A program made the position numbers and the translations under genes. The notes below the pieces were generated by a model that made no database searches, was not told the DNA's origin, and was given only the letters and a program-made list of their open reading frames with translations. A stretch of 64,000 nt of DNA from Nitrosarchaeum sp. (lineage in GTDB: Archaea; Thermoproteota; Nitrososphaeria; Nitrososphaerales; Nitrosopumilaceae). Positions 18,030 through 27,089 of the stretch are shown here, one piece after another (positions within the stretch are counted from its first letter, which is position 1; each line of letters starts with the position of its first letter). The stretch spans positions 1 to 64,000 of the forward strand of contig JAILWJ010000003.1 of assembly GCA_025699025.1 (NCBI GenBank), in the 5' to 3' direction.

Positions 18030-19003
18030 TTATTAATTGCACCCTCCTTTACTTTTAGCATTCTAGTAACCAAGATATGAGCCACGACATTGATTGCAAT
18101 TGCAATTAACAAAAGAACCAATGCGACACCAATCAAAGCGGGAAGATGAAGCGATGCAGGAGAGGCCTCGACAAATTCGTTTGCAATGATGCTGGACATT
18201 GTCTGACTAGGTTTGAACAGAGATGAAGGTATTGCACCAATGCCTGTTGCATTACCAATCAACATGGTAACTGCCATCGTTTCGCCAACAGCTCTGCCAA
18301 GTCCGAGAATTGAAGCACCAATAAGCCCAGTTTTGGAATAAGGAAAAACCGCAAGCTTGAACATCTCCCATTTTGTGGCACCCAACATGTATGCAGCCTC
18401 TTTTTGCTGTTGAGGGACAGCTCTCATTATCTCACGCGATACTGCAGAAACTGTGGGGATAATCATGATTGCCAGAATTACGCTTGCAGTCAGTATATCC
18501 AACCCAAAGGGAGTTCCAGAAAAAAGCCAGATGTTATCTCCAAATGTATTATGTAGGGGTTTTTCAATCCAGTCAACAAAAAATACCCTGAAAACAAACA
18601 ATCCCCACAAGCCATAGATCACGCTTGGGACAGCGGCAAGCAATTCCACGATAAAACCTAAAGGAGCGCCTATTTTGGCAGGAGCGTCAGATATGAACAT
18701 TGCAATTCCAATGCTCAAAGGAACGCCTATGGCCATGGCCAAAGCGGATGTCGCAAGAGTGCCAAATATGTAAGGTAACGCACCAAAGTCTTCACGTCCT
18801 TCAACTGCATTCCATTCTGTTTTTGTAATAAATGAGAGTCCATTTTCTTCCCAGATAGGATATGATTCAGAAACCAGCTGAAATGCCAGAAATACAATCA
18901 TAACAAGAACATATACACCAGCTAGAGTTGCACCTATTTTGAAAATTTTATCTGATATTACCCCCTTTCCAGTTTTTGAAGGGGTGAGTTTTATTCTGAC
19001 CAC
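18026..19003 (-). CDS. pstC: Phosphate ABC transporter permease PstC
   Basis: A 325-residue membrane permease with the PstC-type cytoplasmic loop EAAYMLGATKWEMFKLAVFPYSK and GRAVGETMAVTMLIGN. The start is GTG 19003 (MVRIKLTPSKTGK). It is the first gene of the pst operon and diverges from the AbrB-PhoU regulator. The 117-base gap between them carries a TTCTATATAGAT palindrome 62 bases upstream of this start. Confidence 0.95.
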   Translation of the reverse strand: MVRIKLTPSKTGKGVISDKIFKIGATLAGVYVLVMIVFLAFQLVSESYPIWEENGLSFITKTEWNAVEGREDFGALPYIFGTLATSALAMAIGVPLSIGIAMFISDAPAKIGAPLGFIVELLAAVPSVIYGLWGLFVFRVFFVDWIEKPLHNTFGDNIWLFSGTPFGLDILTASVILAIMIIPTVSAVSREIMRAVPQQQKEAAYMLGATKWEMFKLAVFPYSKTGLIGASILGLGRAVGETMAVTMLIGNATGIGAIPSSLFKPSQTMSSIIANEFVEASPASLHLPALIGVALVLLLIAIAINVVAHILVTRMLKVKEGAINN

Positions 19004-19064
19004 AGATTTAGGCAGAAATTTAGAGATATCAAAGATCTTACTATATTTTATGAGTTGATCATAG

Positions 19065-19076
19065 TTCTATATAGAT
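19065..19076. promoter_or_regulatory. Palindrome-like TTCTATATAGAT, copy 2 (pstC/regulator promoter region)
   Basis: Eleven of twelve bases match the perfect palindromes at 14798 and 23576. It lies 62 bases before the pstC GTG and 45 bases before the divergent regulator's TTG, so it could serve both promoters. Confidence 0.5.
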
Positions 19077-19120
19077 CGTAAGCAATATTGTAAATAACAA
19101 TTTTTCAGTATAGAGGGTAA

Positions 19121-20164
19121 TTGGAAACAATTGAAAACGCCAAACAGACACGAAAAATGCAACTAAGCGGCGGATCTACTTACATTATTTCATTACCAAA
19201 AAACTGGATCGAGGATCTAAAGATCAAGGTTGGAGAAAACGTCATGATAGTAAAAAACTCTAACAATTCACTGACTCTATTTCCAAGAGAGAAAAACGAG
19301 CAAAAGAAAAAAAGCACAGCAGTAATCCCATCAAGTCAAAAGGATTCAGGAGAATTCATCAAGCGAAAAATAATCGCAGCATATCTTGCAGGATATAAAA
19401 CAATAAAAATCAAAACAAAAGGAATGAGAATACCATCAGAGCACTCCAAAAGTGTAAGAGATTTGGTCCGTTCAGCGATGATTGGAACAGAGATCGTAGA
19501 ATCAAGCTCAGAATCAATAATAATTCAAGTTCTCACCAGATTGCCAGAATTATCATTTGATACGGCATTAAAAAGAATGTATTTGATGGCAAGCAACATG
19601 GTAAAGGAATCAATAGAAGCGCTAGAGAAAACAGATACGATACATGCAGATGAAATTTCAAATATGGATGATGAGGTAGACAGATTCAGCCTCTACATGA
19701 GAAGGAATCTAGTTTTGGCAGTAGGAAACGAGAGTGTTTTACAAGATATGGGGCTAAGAAAACCGTCAGACTGTCTAGGTTACAGAACGGTGGTAAGCAG
19801 AATTGAGAGGATTGCAGACCATGCAAGTTTAATTGCAAAAAGAATAAAGTTCATAGAGGATGAGATCGAGCCAAAAATAACAAGTAAGATAAAAACCCTT
19901 TCCGAAAAATCGTTAGAAGTTTTTGAAGAATCAATCACTGCAATGCAGGAACATGATTTTGAAAAAGCAGAAAGAGTTGCAGAGAAAGTAAATCAGGTAA
20001 TAGACGAAGAAAAACAAATCATGAGCAAAATTAAAGAAACTGAGAAAAATGTGACAATCATAAGATTTGTCTTAGAAGACCTGAGAAGAATTGCAGAATA
20101 CTCAAGCGACATTGCAGAAGTTGCAATAGATGAGAACATTCAAAGCATAATTACAGAAGAATAA
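19121..20164 (+). CDS. AbrB-type DNA-binding domain fused to PhoU (phosphate regulator)
   Basis: A 347-residue fusion. Residues ~13-58 form a SpoVT/AbrB swapped-hairpin DNA-binding domain (QLSGGSTYIISLPKNWIEDLKIKVGE core). Residues ~125-340 are two PhoU helical repeats with conserved metal-binding Asp/Glu. This architecture is known in archaea as a phosphate-uptake regulator, and it is the best candidate here for the protein that reads the recurring palindrome (inference). The start is TTG 19121, preceded by GAGGGT at 19113-19118. It is divergent from pstC. Confidence 0.9.
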   Translation: METIENAKQTRKMQLSGGSTYIISLPKNWIEDLKIKVGENVMIVKNSNNSLTLFPREKNEQKKKSTAVIPSSQKDSGEFIKRKIIAAYLAGYKTIKIKTKGMRIPSEHSKSVRDLVRSAMIGTEIVESSSESIIIQVLTRLPELSFDTALKRMYLMASNMVKESIEALEKTDTIHADEISNMDDEVDRFSLYMRRNLVLAVGNESVLQDMGLRKPSDCLGYRTVVSRIERIADHASLIAKRIKFIEDEIEPKITSKIKTLSEKSLEVFEESITAMQEHDFEKAERVAEKVNQVIDEEKQIMSKIKETEKNVTIIRFVLEDLRRIAEYSSDIAEVAIDENIQSIITEE

Positions 20165-20167
20165 CAC

Positions 20168-20197
20168 ATCAAAGAAAATAAAAAAATAAAAAGAAAA
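20168..20197 (-). terminator. T-rich terminator of the triplicated secreted-protein gene
   Basis: On the minus strand the 38-base gap between the convergent genes is a run of T tracts directly after the stop at 20203, the usual archaeal termination signal. Confidence 0.5.
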
Positions 20198-20202
20198 TAG
20201 AT

Positions 20203-21780
20203 CTATTGCACGTAGAAGTCAGGACCCCAGGCATGGGTTTTTCGAAGATCACTTGTGCTTATAGTATCAGCTTTTGTGTATGATTTCGACATTTTTTCAG
20301 ACACTGGGTCATATGGTTTGTAACCTGTACATTCAAACTCGAAAACATTGGTCAACGGAAACACCTTGAAATAGGTTTCCTCACCGCTTGTTTCAGTTTG
20401 TACCTCATAGTCTGTTACTCTACAATCAGCATACTTGAAACCTCGTACAGATTCATCACCATACATGAGATTAATATCCACTTGAAATAGTTCAAGCACG
20501 GGATTTGTACCAGTTGCACTTGTCATTTTCAGATTATCGTCAGCTCGTTTGTATAGCATTGGAGTATCTCCAACCATACCTTGCAACGTGAATGTTGGAT
20601 TTGATTTAACAAGCACATCACCTTGGATAAACAACGGAAAATCGACTGTTTCAACACCATTCATGTATGTAAATGTAGCAACGGCTCTAGGGCCAGTACC
20701 TGTCGGAAACTCGTGTGGAATGGTTTTATGTTCCAACATTGTGTTTTTCCAAGATACTTCTTTTACCATATCCTCATATGCTGTGTTTTTTGGGGACAAT
20801 CCGATGCATTCGACACCTAAATTGTCCACATATGCGAATCCACTCTTTCCAGTAAATCCTTCTTCATTGTCATATAAGGTAGTGAGTTTGTAAGAATCTA
20901 TGCGGCAGTCTCTAAAGTCAAGTTCTCGTAAGACCTGATCGCCTGAAACAAACTGAACTAGTGCCTCAAAATCGGTGTTTGGACCATTTTTGAACCCTGA
21001 TACTTTGCGTGCGTTCTCAATTGCCTCATTTAAGAGGTTGTGTCCACCAACTATCCCTTGAGCTGTAAAGCTTACAGACGTGTTTCTTGTATCCTCACCA
21101 TATCCGGAGGATAGATGAAATACTGGAAACTCTATCTTTTCTACACCCTTATCAAACTCAAATGTGATAAATGTACGTACATCATTTTGGAATTTGAATG
21201 GTGTCACACCATAATCTACAGTTGTGAATGGAGTTCTGTGAGAATATGAAACATTGTTTGGAGTTATCAGATCAATACCACCACAAAGAAAATCAATGGA
21301 ATTGACAATGGCAAATCCACTTGATGATGATGTGTATGATTCATAATCATCATTGAGCGTAGTTACGCGATAGTCATTTATCTCACATTGAGCATAGTTG
21401 AGTTTTTTAACTGAAGTTCCATTTTTGATAAAATCAGCTGTAACGCTGAAATATTTAGAGTTCCAGTCAAAGCTGCGATTTTGCTTGTGTTTGAAAGCAT
21501 CATCTAGTGCCTGATGTAATAGTGGAGATGGTTCAACAACGCCTTGTAGCCTAAATATCTGTGAGCCTGAATTTGCCACAAAATCATCAATCATCACAAA
21601 TACAGGATATTTGTAAGTCTCTACCCCATCACGAAATGTGAATGTAGTGACAACACTTACGTCATCTGCATATTTGTATTGTGGTTCTTCAGCATATGCG
21701 CTAGAGGTTCCAATAACAGATATTGTTAGTACTGCAACAAGGTTGAGCATTGCAATATTTTTCATGTTTTTCAAAGTCAT
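20203..21780 (-). CDS. Secreted protein with three internal repeats, in phosphate region
   Basis: A 525-residue exported protein; the signal peptide ends near SVIGTSSAYA, with a possible inner start at MKNIAMLN. The mature part is three divergent ~150-residue repeats (about 38-175, 190-340, 365-505). Each has a T-x-F-x-F/Y-x-x-GVE-x-x-x-x-PVF opening, a middle LQG or AQG turn, an L-x-Y/F-x-x-C-x-I/V-x-x-Y-x-x-T-T strand, and a closing Cys segment. The paired Cys in each repeat suggest one disulphide per repeat. I do not recognise the family. Its position between the phosphate regulator and pstS, with the palindrome upstream, suggests phosphate-linked expression. Confidence 0.75.
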   Translation of the reverse strand: MTLKNMKNIAMLNLVAVLTISVIGTSSAYAEEPQYKYADDVSVVTTFTFRDGVETYKYPVFVMIDDFVANSGSQIFRLQGVVEPSPLLHQALDDAFKHKQNRSFDWNSKYFSVTADFIKNGTSVKKLNYAQCEINDYRVTTLNDDYESYTSSSSGFAIVNSIDFLCGGIDLITPNNVSYSHRTPFTTVDYGVTPFKFQNDVRTFITFEFDKGVEKIEFPVFHLSSGYGEDTRNTSVSFTAQGIVGGHNLLNEAIENARKVSGFKNGPNTDFEALVQFVSGDQVLRELDFRDCRIDSYKLTTLYDNEEGFTGKSGFAYVDNLGVECIGLSPKNTAYEDMVKEVSWKNTMLEHKTIPHEFPTGTGPRAVATFTYMNGVETVDFPLFIQGDVLVKSNPTFTLQGMVGDTPMLYKRADDNLKMTSATGTNPVLELFQVDINLMYGDESVRGFKYADCRVTDYEVQTETSGEETYFKVFPLTNVFEFECTGYKPYDPVSEKMSKSYTKADTISTSDLRKTHAWGPDFYVQ

Positions 21781-21861
21781 TAAGATTCAAAATGTAATAT
21801 GCATTATAATCACATCACATAGTATAACAGGTTGGAACGTAATGGTAGATAGTCCTCATAT

Positions 21862-21873
21862 TACTATATAGAA
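21862..21873. promoter_or_regulatory. Palindrome-like TACTATATAGAA, copy 3
   Basis: Eleven of twelve bases match the TTCTATATAGAA palindrome. It lies in the divergent gap, 82 bases upstream of the triplicated secreted-protein start and 75 bases upstream of the small membrane protein at 21948. Confidence 0.45.
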
Positions 21874-21947
21874 GATAAATTTTGAAATGCGTTTCAATAG
21901 TTTCATGTATAAAATATCCTTTTTACAGGGAGATTTTACAAAAAAAT

Positions 21948-22214
21948 ATGAAATCAGTATTGACATTAAATAGAATTGTGTTGATTTCGGCAATTGGAGT
22001 GTTTGCAGCTATCTATGTGACATCATTTATCATGTTTCCTGAGATAGGGGAAAGAATACTATACGGCAAGCATCCGCCAGAAGAAAAATACAAGCAGTTA
22101 GAGTATAGCCAGATAATAACATCAGGAAATTACAATTGTATGGAGACTGCATCAATCAAAGCGCAAGGAGATTTGCCTAAATTCATAAAAGAATTCAACG
22201 AGTGCAATGAGTAA
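21948..22214 (+). CDS. Small single-pass membrane protein
   Basis: An 88-residue protein with one N-terminal membrane segment (VLISAIGVFAAIYVTSFIMF) followed by a charged extracytoplasmic tail with two Cys. I chose ATG 21948 because a TATAAAAT element lies ~35 bases upstream and the longer frame (from 21882) adds an unlikely Cys-rich leader. The tail motif NYNCMETASIKAQGDL is not one I can name. It is convergent with pstS, 36 bases away, and shares the palindrome-containing gap with the triplicated secreted protein. Confidence 0.6.
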   Translation: MKSVLTLNRIVLISAIGVFAAIYVTSFIMFPEIGERILYGKHPPEEKYKQLEYSQIITSGNYNCMETASIKAQGDLPKFIKEFNECNE

Positions 22215-22227
22215 CCACCAAATTAAA

Positions 22228-22250
22228 CAATGAAAAATAAAAGGAAAAAA
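22228..22250 (-). terminator. T-rich terminator of pstS
   Basis: The minus strand just past the pstS stop is dominated by T tracts, matching archaeal T-rich termination between convergent genes. Confidence 0.45.
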
Positions 22251-23504
22251 TTAGACTTTGAGAATACCTTGCTGTATAAGATACTGTAGTCCATTGATAT
22301 AGTCTTGATCGGTTATCAATCCTTCTGACCACCATTTGGCGTTATCACGAATCCATTTTGGAATTTGGTATTCTTTAGTGTCTACTGCGTCAGAGTAATC
22401 CCAGAGAGATTCTCCACCATATGTTACTTTAGACAAGCCGTTTTTGCCAATTTCAGCTACTTTGTCAGACAGCGGAACGTATAGCAAATCAGGTGCATAG
22501 TCTTGACCCTCAGTAATCATCCAATGAATCATGTGAATTACAGCTTTTGCTTGATCCTTGTTCTTTGTAACCTGCTTTAGGTCATCATATACAAGCAGAT
22601 ACGTGAAACTGGCAATTGGATATGAATCAGAACCCGGTGCATTGACTATTGTCACATGTTCCCAGCTTTGATCTGCTGCAGGGAGGCTAGAAGCCGCACC
22701 ACCAGATGCAGCTGAAATAGTATCCAAGGTAGGCTCTACGAATGCATTTCCATCGGCATTTTGAATAAAAGCAAAGCTCATTCCAGTTTGAAATGCATAT
22801 GCCAATTCAACATAACCTATAGAATATGGAGTAGATTTTACAATTCCTGCGACACCTTCGTTTCCGGCTGCTGCCAATCCGAGTGGCCATGGAACAGATT
22901 TTCCTTTTCCTACTTTTTCATCCCATTCTGGACTAACTGTTACCAGATAGTCAGTAAAGACAAAGGTAGTACCAGAGCCATCTGAACGATGTGCAGTGAC
23001 AATCTCTTTGTCAGGAAGATTCAGTCCAGGATTATGAGACTGAATTTTAGGATCGTTCCATTTTGTGATCTTTCCAAGAAAGATATCGGCAATCTCATCT
23101 CCAGTCAGTTTTAACCCTTTGTTTGGAATTTCAGGAATGTTGTATACCACAACAACCCCTCCAATGGCTTCTGGGATGTGAAGTGTGCCAGGGGCCAATT
23201 GCATTTCAGACTCACGAAGTGGAGCATCAGAAGCTGCAAAGTTAACAGTCTTTTCGATATGCTGTTTTACTCCACCTCCACTTCCGATTGATTGATAGTT
23301 CAGATTTACATTAGAATATGCTTTGTTGTATTCTACTCTCCACAAATCAATTAGAGGGAACGGAAATGTTGCACCTGCACCATCCAAATTAAATTGTTGA
23401 TTTGGATTTGGAGCATCAGGTACTGATGATGCATTCGCGTATAGTGGTGGCATGACTGCAACAAGAGTTGCGATCAAAAGTATTGATGTTATTGTTGTCT
23501 TCAT
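22251..23504 (-). CDS. pstS: Phosphate-binding protein PstS with WIxxNAxWW tail
   Basis: A 417-residue exported phosphate-binding protein (signal peptide through PPLYANASS). PstS signatures are GAGATFPFPLIDLWRVEY, the phosphate-contacting SGGGVKQ and AASDAPL, and HRSDGSGTTFVFTDYL. The last ~37 residues (IPKWIRDNAKWWSEG...LQYLIQQGIL) are not part of ordinary PstS. They match the tandem tail modules of the secreted protein at 29700-31187, and may hold the protein at the cell surface. The palindrome TTCTATATAGAA lies 72 bases upstream, beyond a TATA-like stretch at about -27. Confidence 0.94.
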   Translation of the reverse strand: MKTTITSILLIATLVAVMPPLYANASSVPDAPNPNQQFNLDGAGATFPFPLIDLWRVEYNKAYSNVNLNYQSIGSGGGVKQHIEKTVNFAASDAPLRESEMQLAPGTLHIPEAIGGVVVVYNIPEIPNKGLKLTGDEIADIFLGKITKWNDPKIQSHNPGLNLPDKEIVTAHRSDGSGTTFVFTDYLVTVSPEWDEKVGKGKSVPWPLGLAAAGNEGVAGIVKSTPYSIGYVELAYAFQTGMSFAFIQNADGNAFVEPTLDTISAASGGAASSLPAADQSWEHVTIVNAPGSDSYPIASFTYLLVYDDLKQVTKNKDQAKAVIHMIHWMITEGQDYAPDLLYVPLSDKVAEIGKNGLSKVTYGGESLWDYSDAVDTKEYQIPKWIRDNAKWWSEGLITDQDYINGLQYLIQQGILKV

Positions 23505-23575
23505 TGAGGAAATGTAATTGCCAGTTTATTTACAAATAACAATCATAGATTACGAAAAAACAATATGACTCTGGT

Positions 23576-23587
23576 TTCTATATAGAA
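23576..23587. promoter_or_regulatory. Palindrome TTCTATATAGAA, copy 4 (pstS promoter region)
   Basis: A perfect 12-bp palindrome, 72 bases before the pstS ATG and immediately after the stop codon of the NHL gene. This is where an archaeal activator site would lie, upstream of BRE/TATA. Confidence 0.55.
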
Positions 23588-25147
23588 TTACTCACAGTTA
23601 ATTTTCAGATCGTCATCAGATACGTAACAATGATCGTTATTACTGCCTCCATCTATAACATCAGATCCTTCGTTTCCGTCAAGGATATCGTCACCAGCAA
23701 ATCCCTTGATAATGTCATTTCCCTCATTACCGTAGACGATATCATTTCCTTCATTACCGTAAAGAATGTCATCCCCATGGCCACCAAAGATGCAATCGTC
23801 CCCGCTTCCACCATCAATGAAATCATTTCCGTCTAGCCCAAATATCAGATCATCAAGATTTGTTCCATATATCACATCATCCTCAGAAGTGCCAAGAATC
23901 CTGTTATATTGAGAATAATATTTCCCACATGCATTTACAGTGATTACTTGAAAGTCATGAGAGGAATTTCCTGCATTATCAAATGCTATCCACATAATAG
24001 TGGTTGTCCCCAAAGGCAGGCCGTCAGGGGCGTTATTCAAAATGGTCTTTATTCCACTCTCATCAGTCGCAATTGGTTCTCCAAGGTCAACAAATGTCAA
24101 GATTCCGGTGGCGTCAATTTCCATATCTGCAGGCGCAATAATTTTGGGCTTTGAGGAATCACGCAATTTTATCTCAGGTTCTGGGATTTCTTCCACGTGG
24201 ATTATTTCAGGTTGTACGTAAAATGGTGTTTTAAAAATTTGGATTTTGTGTGTTGCAGAATCAATTATCAAAAGATCTCCATTGCTTCCAATAGCAAGAT
24301 CAGTTGGCATTGTAAATGAATTTGGGTATGGTCCCTGTTGATCAAAAATACTGAGATAAAATGAATCTTGTTTGAGATGTAAGATCCTATCGTTTGCAGA
24401 GTTTATCACAAACAATTCATCATTAGAATCAATGGCAATTCCTTCGGGAGTAAAGGCATAATTTGCACCATAGTATTTTAGAGATTCAATGTGATTTCCA
24501 TCTGGATCAAATTTCTCAATATTGCCATTTCCTTTGTCAGTGACATAGAGATTTCCACTGCTGTCAGCATCAATCCCAAGCGCGATAAGCAGTTCGCCCT
24601 TACCTAATCCGCTTGATCCAAATGAAGATACAAAGTCACCATCGGTGGTAAATTTCTGAACTCTTTGGTTTCCAGTATCTACAACATACACAAAATTACC
24701 AGACACGACAATCCCATTGGGATACTTGAATTGCCCTTCATAGATCCCCTTTTTGCCCCATTGAGAGACAAAATTTCCATCATGATCAAATTTTTGAATT
24801 CTATGCAAATCACGATCTGCTACGAATACATGGTCATCATCGACTGCAATTCCAGAAGGATGATGGAATTCTCCTTCAAGGGTTCCACTCTTTCCCCATG
24901 TAGTTTGAAATTGGCCGTCACTTGAGAATTTTTGTACGCGTTTGTTTCCCAAATCTGTGACGTACACATTTCCTTCAGAGTCTACTGCCACAGATTGCGG
25001 ATGTGAAAAGTAGCCAGGCTTTGAGATTCCAAAAGATCCCAATTCTGTAATCAAATCATAATTACTCAAGGCCGAAGAATTTTGAATTAAGACAGGAGTT
25101 AGCAATATTGCTGAGAGAATCACAAACAGGTGGATTGTGGCGGACAA
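23588..25147 (-). CDS. Secreted NHL-repeat protein with C-terminal RTX calcium-binding repeats
   Basis: A 519-residue exported protein. After a signal peptide (HLFVILSAILLTPVLIQNSSA) come about six NHL repeats forming a probable beta-propeller (recurring VDSEGNVYVTDxxNxRVQKF pattern, ~40-310). Then follows a HYR-like Ig domain (~335-405, ending LPLGTTTIMWIAFDNAGNSS). Last is a stack of GGxGxDxxxG-type RTX nonapeptides (~415-505), which bind calcium in a beta-roll. Each part is a known module; the combination suggests a surface or shed binding protein. It is not obviously phosphate-related despite lying next to pstS. Confidence 0.88.
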   Translation of the reverse strand: MSATIHLFVILSAILLTPVLIQNSSALSNYDLITELGSFGISKPGYFSHPQSVAVDSEGNVYVTDLGNKRVQKFSSDGQFQTTWGKSGTLEGEFHHPSGIAVDDDHVFVADRDLHRIQKFDHDGNFVSQWGKKGIYEGQFKYPNGIVVSGNFVYVVDTGNQRVQKFTTDGDFVSSFGSSGLGKGELLIALGIDADSSGNLYVTDKGNGNIEKFDPDGNHIESLKYYGANYAFTPEGIAIDSNDELFVINSANDRILHLKQDSFYLSIFDQQGPYPNSFTMPTDLAIGSNGDLLIIDSATHKIQIFKTPFYVQPEIIHVEEIPEPEIKLRDSSKPKIIAPADMEIDATGILTFVDLGEPIATDESGIKTILNNAPDGLPLGTTTIMWIAFDNAGNSSHDFQVITVNACGKYYSQYNRILGTSEDDVIYGTNLDDLIFGLDGNDFIDGGSGDDCIFGGHGDDILYGNEGNDIVYGNEGNDIIKGFAGDDILDGNEGSDVIDGGSNNDHCYVSDDDLKINCE

Positions 25148-25218
25148 CTGTTTCTGGTTTTAAAATTTCTCAAAGATCCTCAAAGTTAGTAATTGTTGAA
25201 ATGTTTGTCAATAAATTC

Positions 25219-26004
25219 TCAGAAAGGCTTGTTGACTTCACGCGTAAACACATAGCTTGCAAGACCCACCATGAACAGCACAAACACGCAGATAATTCCA
25301 ATGCTAAGAAGTGGTGAAATTCCGCCTTCAGATATGCCAGTCATCATCTCCCTTACCAGTAAAACAGTATATGTTACAGGATTTAGTCTTGCCACAGATG
25401 CAAGCCAGTCAGGCAATAATTCAAGTGGGAATAACGCCGGGCTAAGCATAAACAAAGGCATTCCTAGAAAATTGATTACCCCCCAAAATGTTTCCTGAGA
25501 TTTTGCAGTAGCTGCGACAACTACAGAGATCCCAGAGAACCCCAAAGAGAACAAAATGACGATTGCCATTATTGGGGCAATCATTAGTGGATTTGGAAAC
25601 GATACTCCGATTGCAAGCGCAATGCCCAAAATCAAACTAGCTTGCAGTGCAGCAATCAGTGATATTGCAAGCATTTTTCCTAATGCAAGCGATGATCTGG
25701 ATATCGGTGAAGTTAACGCCTTGTTCATAAATCCATAACGTCTATCCCACAAAGTGTTGACACCTCCAAAAATGCTGGTAAATATCGCAGTAAGTATTAT
25801 TACGCCAGGCGCCATGAACTCGATGTATTGACCGTCAAAGCCGACTGATTGAATGAGCGGCTGCGTTCCTGCAAATGTATTTCCAATTACTATAATCCAT
25901 ATTGCAGGCTGTATCAGTCGAATCAAAACTCCGCTTCGAGATTTTTTGTATCTCTTTAGTTCTCGCCAAAAAATTGTATATGTGTCATACATCAACGAGT
26001 TCAT
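25219..26004 (-). CDS. ABC-2 type exporter permease
   Basis: A 261-residue membrane protein of the ABC-2 family (DrrB/NodJ type) with six hydrophobic segments and the EFMAPGVI and NPVTYTVLLVREMM stretches typical of the family. It pairs with the ATPase gene that overlaps it by four bases. The substrate (lipid, drug or polysaccharide) cannot be told from sequence. Confidence 0.9.
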   Translation of the reverse strand: MNSLMYDTYTIFWRELKRYKKSRSGVLIRLIQPAIWIIVIGNTFAGTQPLIQSVGFDGQYIEFMAPGVIILTAIFTSIFGGVNTLWDRRYGFMNKALTSPISRSSLALGKMLAISLIAALQASLILGIALAIGVSFPNPLMIAPIMAIVILFSLGFSGISVVVAATAKSQETFWGVINFLGMPLFMLSPALFPLELLPDWLASVARLNPVTYTVLLVREMMTGISEGGISPLLSIGIICVFVLFMVGLASYVFTREVNKPF

Positions 26005-27020
26005 GCACGCAGCCTCTTCATTTTTGCATGCTCACGTTTTCTATCAAAGCCAGAGTCATCAGATCGGATCTCATGGCCAGTGTACGAGATAAACACATCA
26101 TCAAGTGTGGGAGTAGTAAGAGAAATGGAATTAATTTTGATTCCAAGACGGGACGAGATCTGAAAAATTTTGGGTATTACTTCAGTACCCTTTGACGCAA
26201 ACAATACGAGTTTGTCATTATCTTTGTTGATTTTGTTTATTGTTTCAATTTTTTCCAATTCAGAAAGAAAAGAGTCATGTGACAATACATCTTGCGTGAC
26301 AAGCGTAATTATTTCATTTCCCATAGAATTTTTCATGTTTTGCGGTGAATCAATCACCTGAATCTTGCCATGATCAATTATTCCTATCCGGTCGCACAGC
26401 TGGTCAGCCTCTTCCATATAGTGAGTGGTAAGAAATATGGTCATTTCAAATTCGGTGTGGATTTTTTTTATATATTCCCAAATTTTTCTGCGGGTTTGGA
26501 TGTCAAGCCCAACCGTAGGCTCATCTAGAAACAGAACTTTTGGATAATGAAGTAGGCCACCAGCAATGTCAAGACGCTTCCTCATTCCGCCAGAATAAGT
26601 GACCACGGGATCGTTTTGCTTGTCAGAGAGTTCGATTAGTTCCAATATATCGTCAATTCTCTTGTTGATTTGGTTTTTTGGGATGTGGTTCAGTCTGGCT
26701 TGCAAAAGTAAATTTTCGCGTCCTGTAAGGTATTCATCAACGGTTGATTCTTGTTGAACATATCCAATATTTTGGCGGACTTTTTTTGCTTGGGTTAAAA
26801 CATCAAATCCAGACACCAATGCTTGACCAGAGGTAGGCTTTAGAAGAGTGGTAAGAATCATCATTGTAGTACTTTTTCCAGCGCCGTTAGGTCCCAGAAA
26901 ACCAAAGATCTCTCCAGCATTCACGGTAAAAGAGATGTCATCAACAGCAGTAACAGGCCCAAATGATTTTGAAAGAGATCTTGTCTCTATAGAATGCAAC
27001 ACTTTGATCGCTTGTCTCAA
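26001..27020 (-). CDS. ABC exporter ATPase (DrrA-like)
   Basis: A 339-residue ABC ATPase. Walker A is GPNGAGKST, the signature is YSGGMRKRLDIAGGLL, Walker B is VLFLDEPTVGLD, and the switch is FLTTHYMEEADQL. The ~90-residue C-terminal domain (TLDDVFISYTGHEIR) is the DrrA-type regulatory tail. The start is a TTG (27020 or slightly inside). The frame begins RQAIKVLHSIETRSLSKSFG, so a start within the first ten codons cannot be excluded. Confidence 0.93.
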   Translation of the reverse strand: MRQAIKVLHSIETRSLSKSFGPVTAVDDISFTVNAGEIFGFLGPNGAGKSTTMMILTTLLKPTSGQALVSGFDVLTQAKKVRQNIGYVQQESTVDEYLTGRENLLLQARLNHIPKNQINKRIDDILELIELSDKQNDPVVTYSGGMRKRLDIAGGLLHYPKVLFLDEPTVGLDIQTRRKIWEYIKKIHTEFEMTIFLTTHYMEEADQLCDRIGIIDHGKIQVIDSPQNMKNSMGNEIITLVTQDVLSHDSFLSELEKIETINKINKDNDKLVLFASKGTEVIPKIFQISSRLGIKINSISLTTPTLDDVFISYTGHEIRSDDSGFDRKREHAKMKRLRA

Positions 27021-27089
27021 TTATAAATTGCTAAGCGTTTGGCAATACACCTCAAAAAAAATTTAAACACCAGTTTACAAAATGACCAC

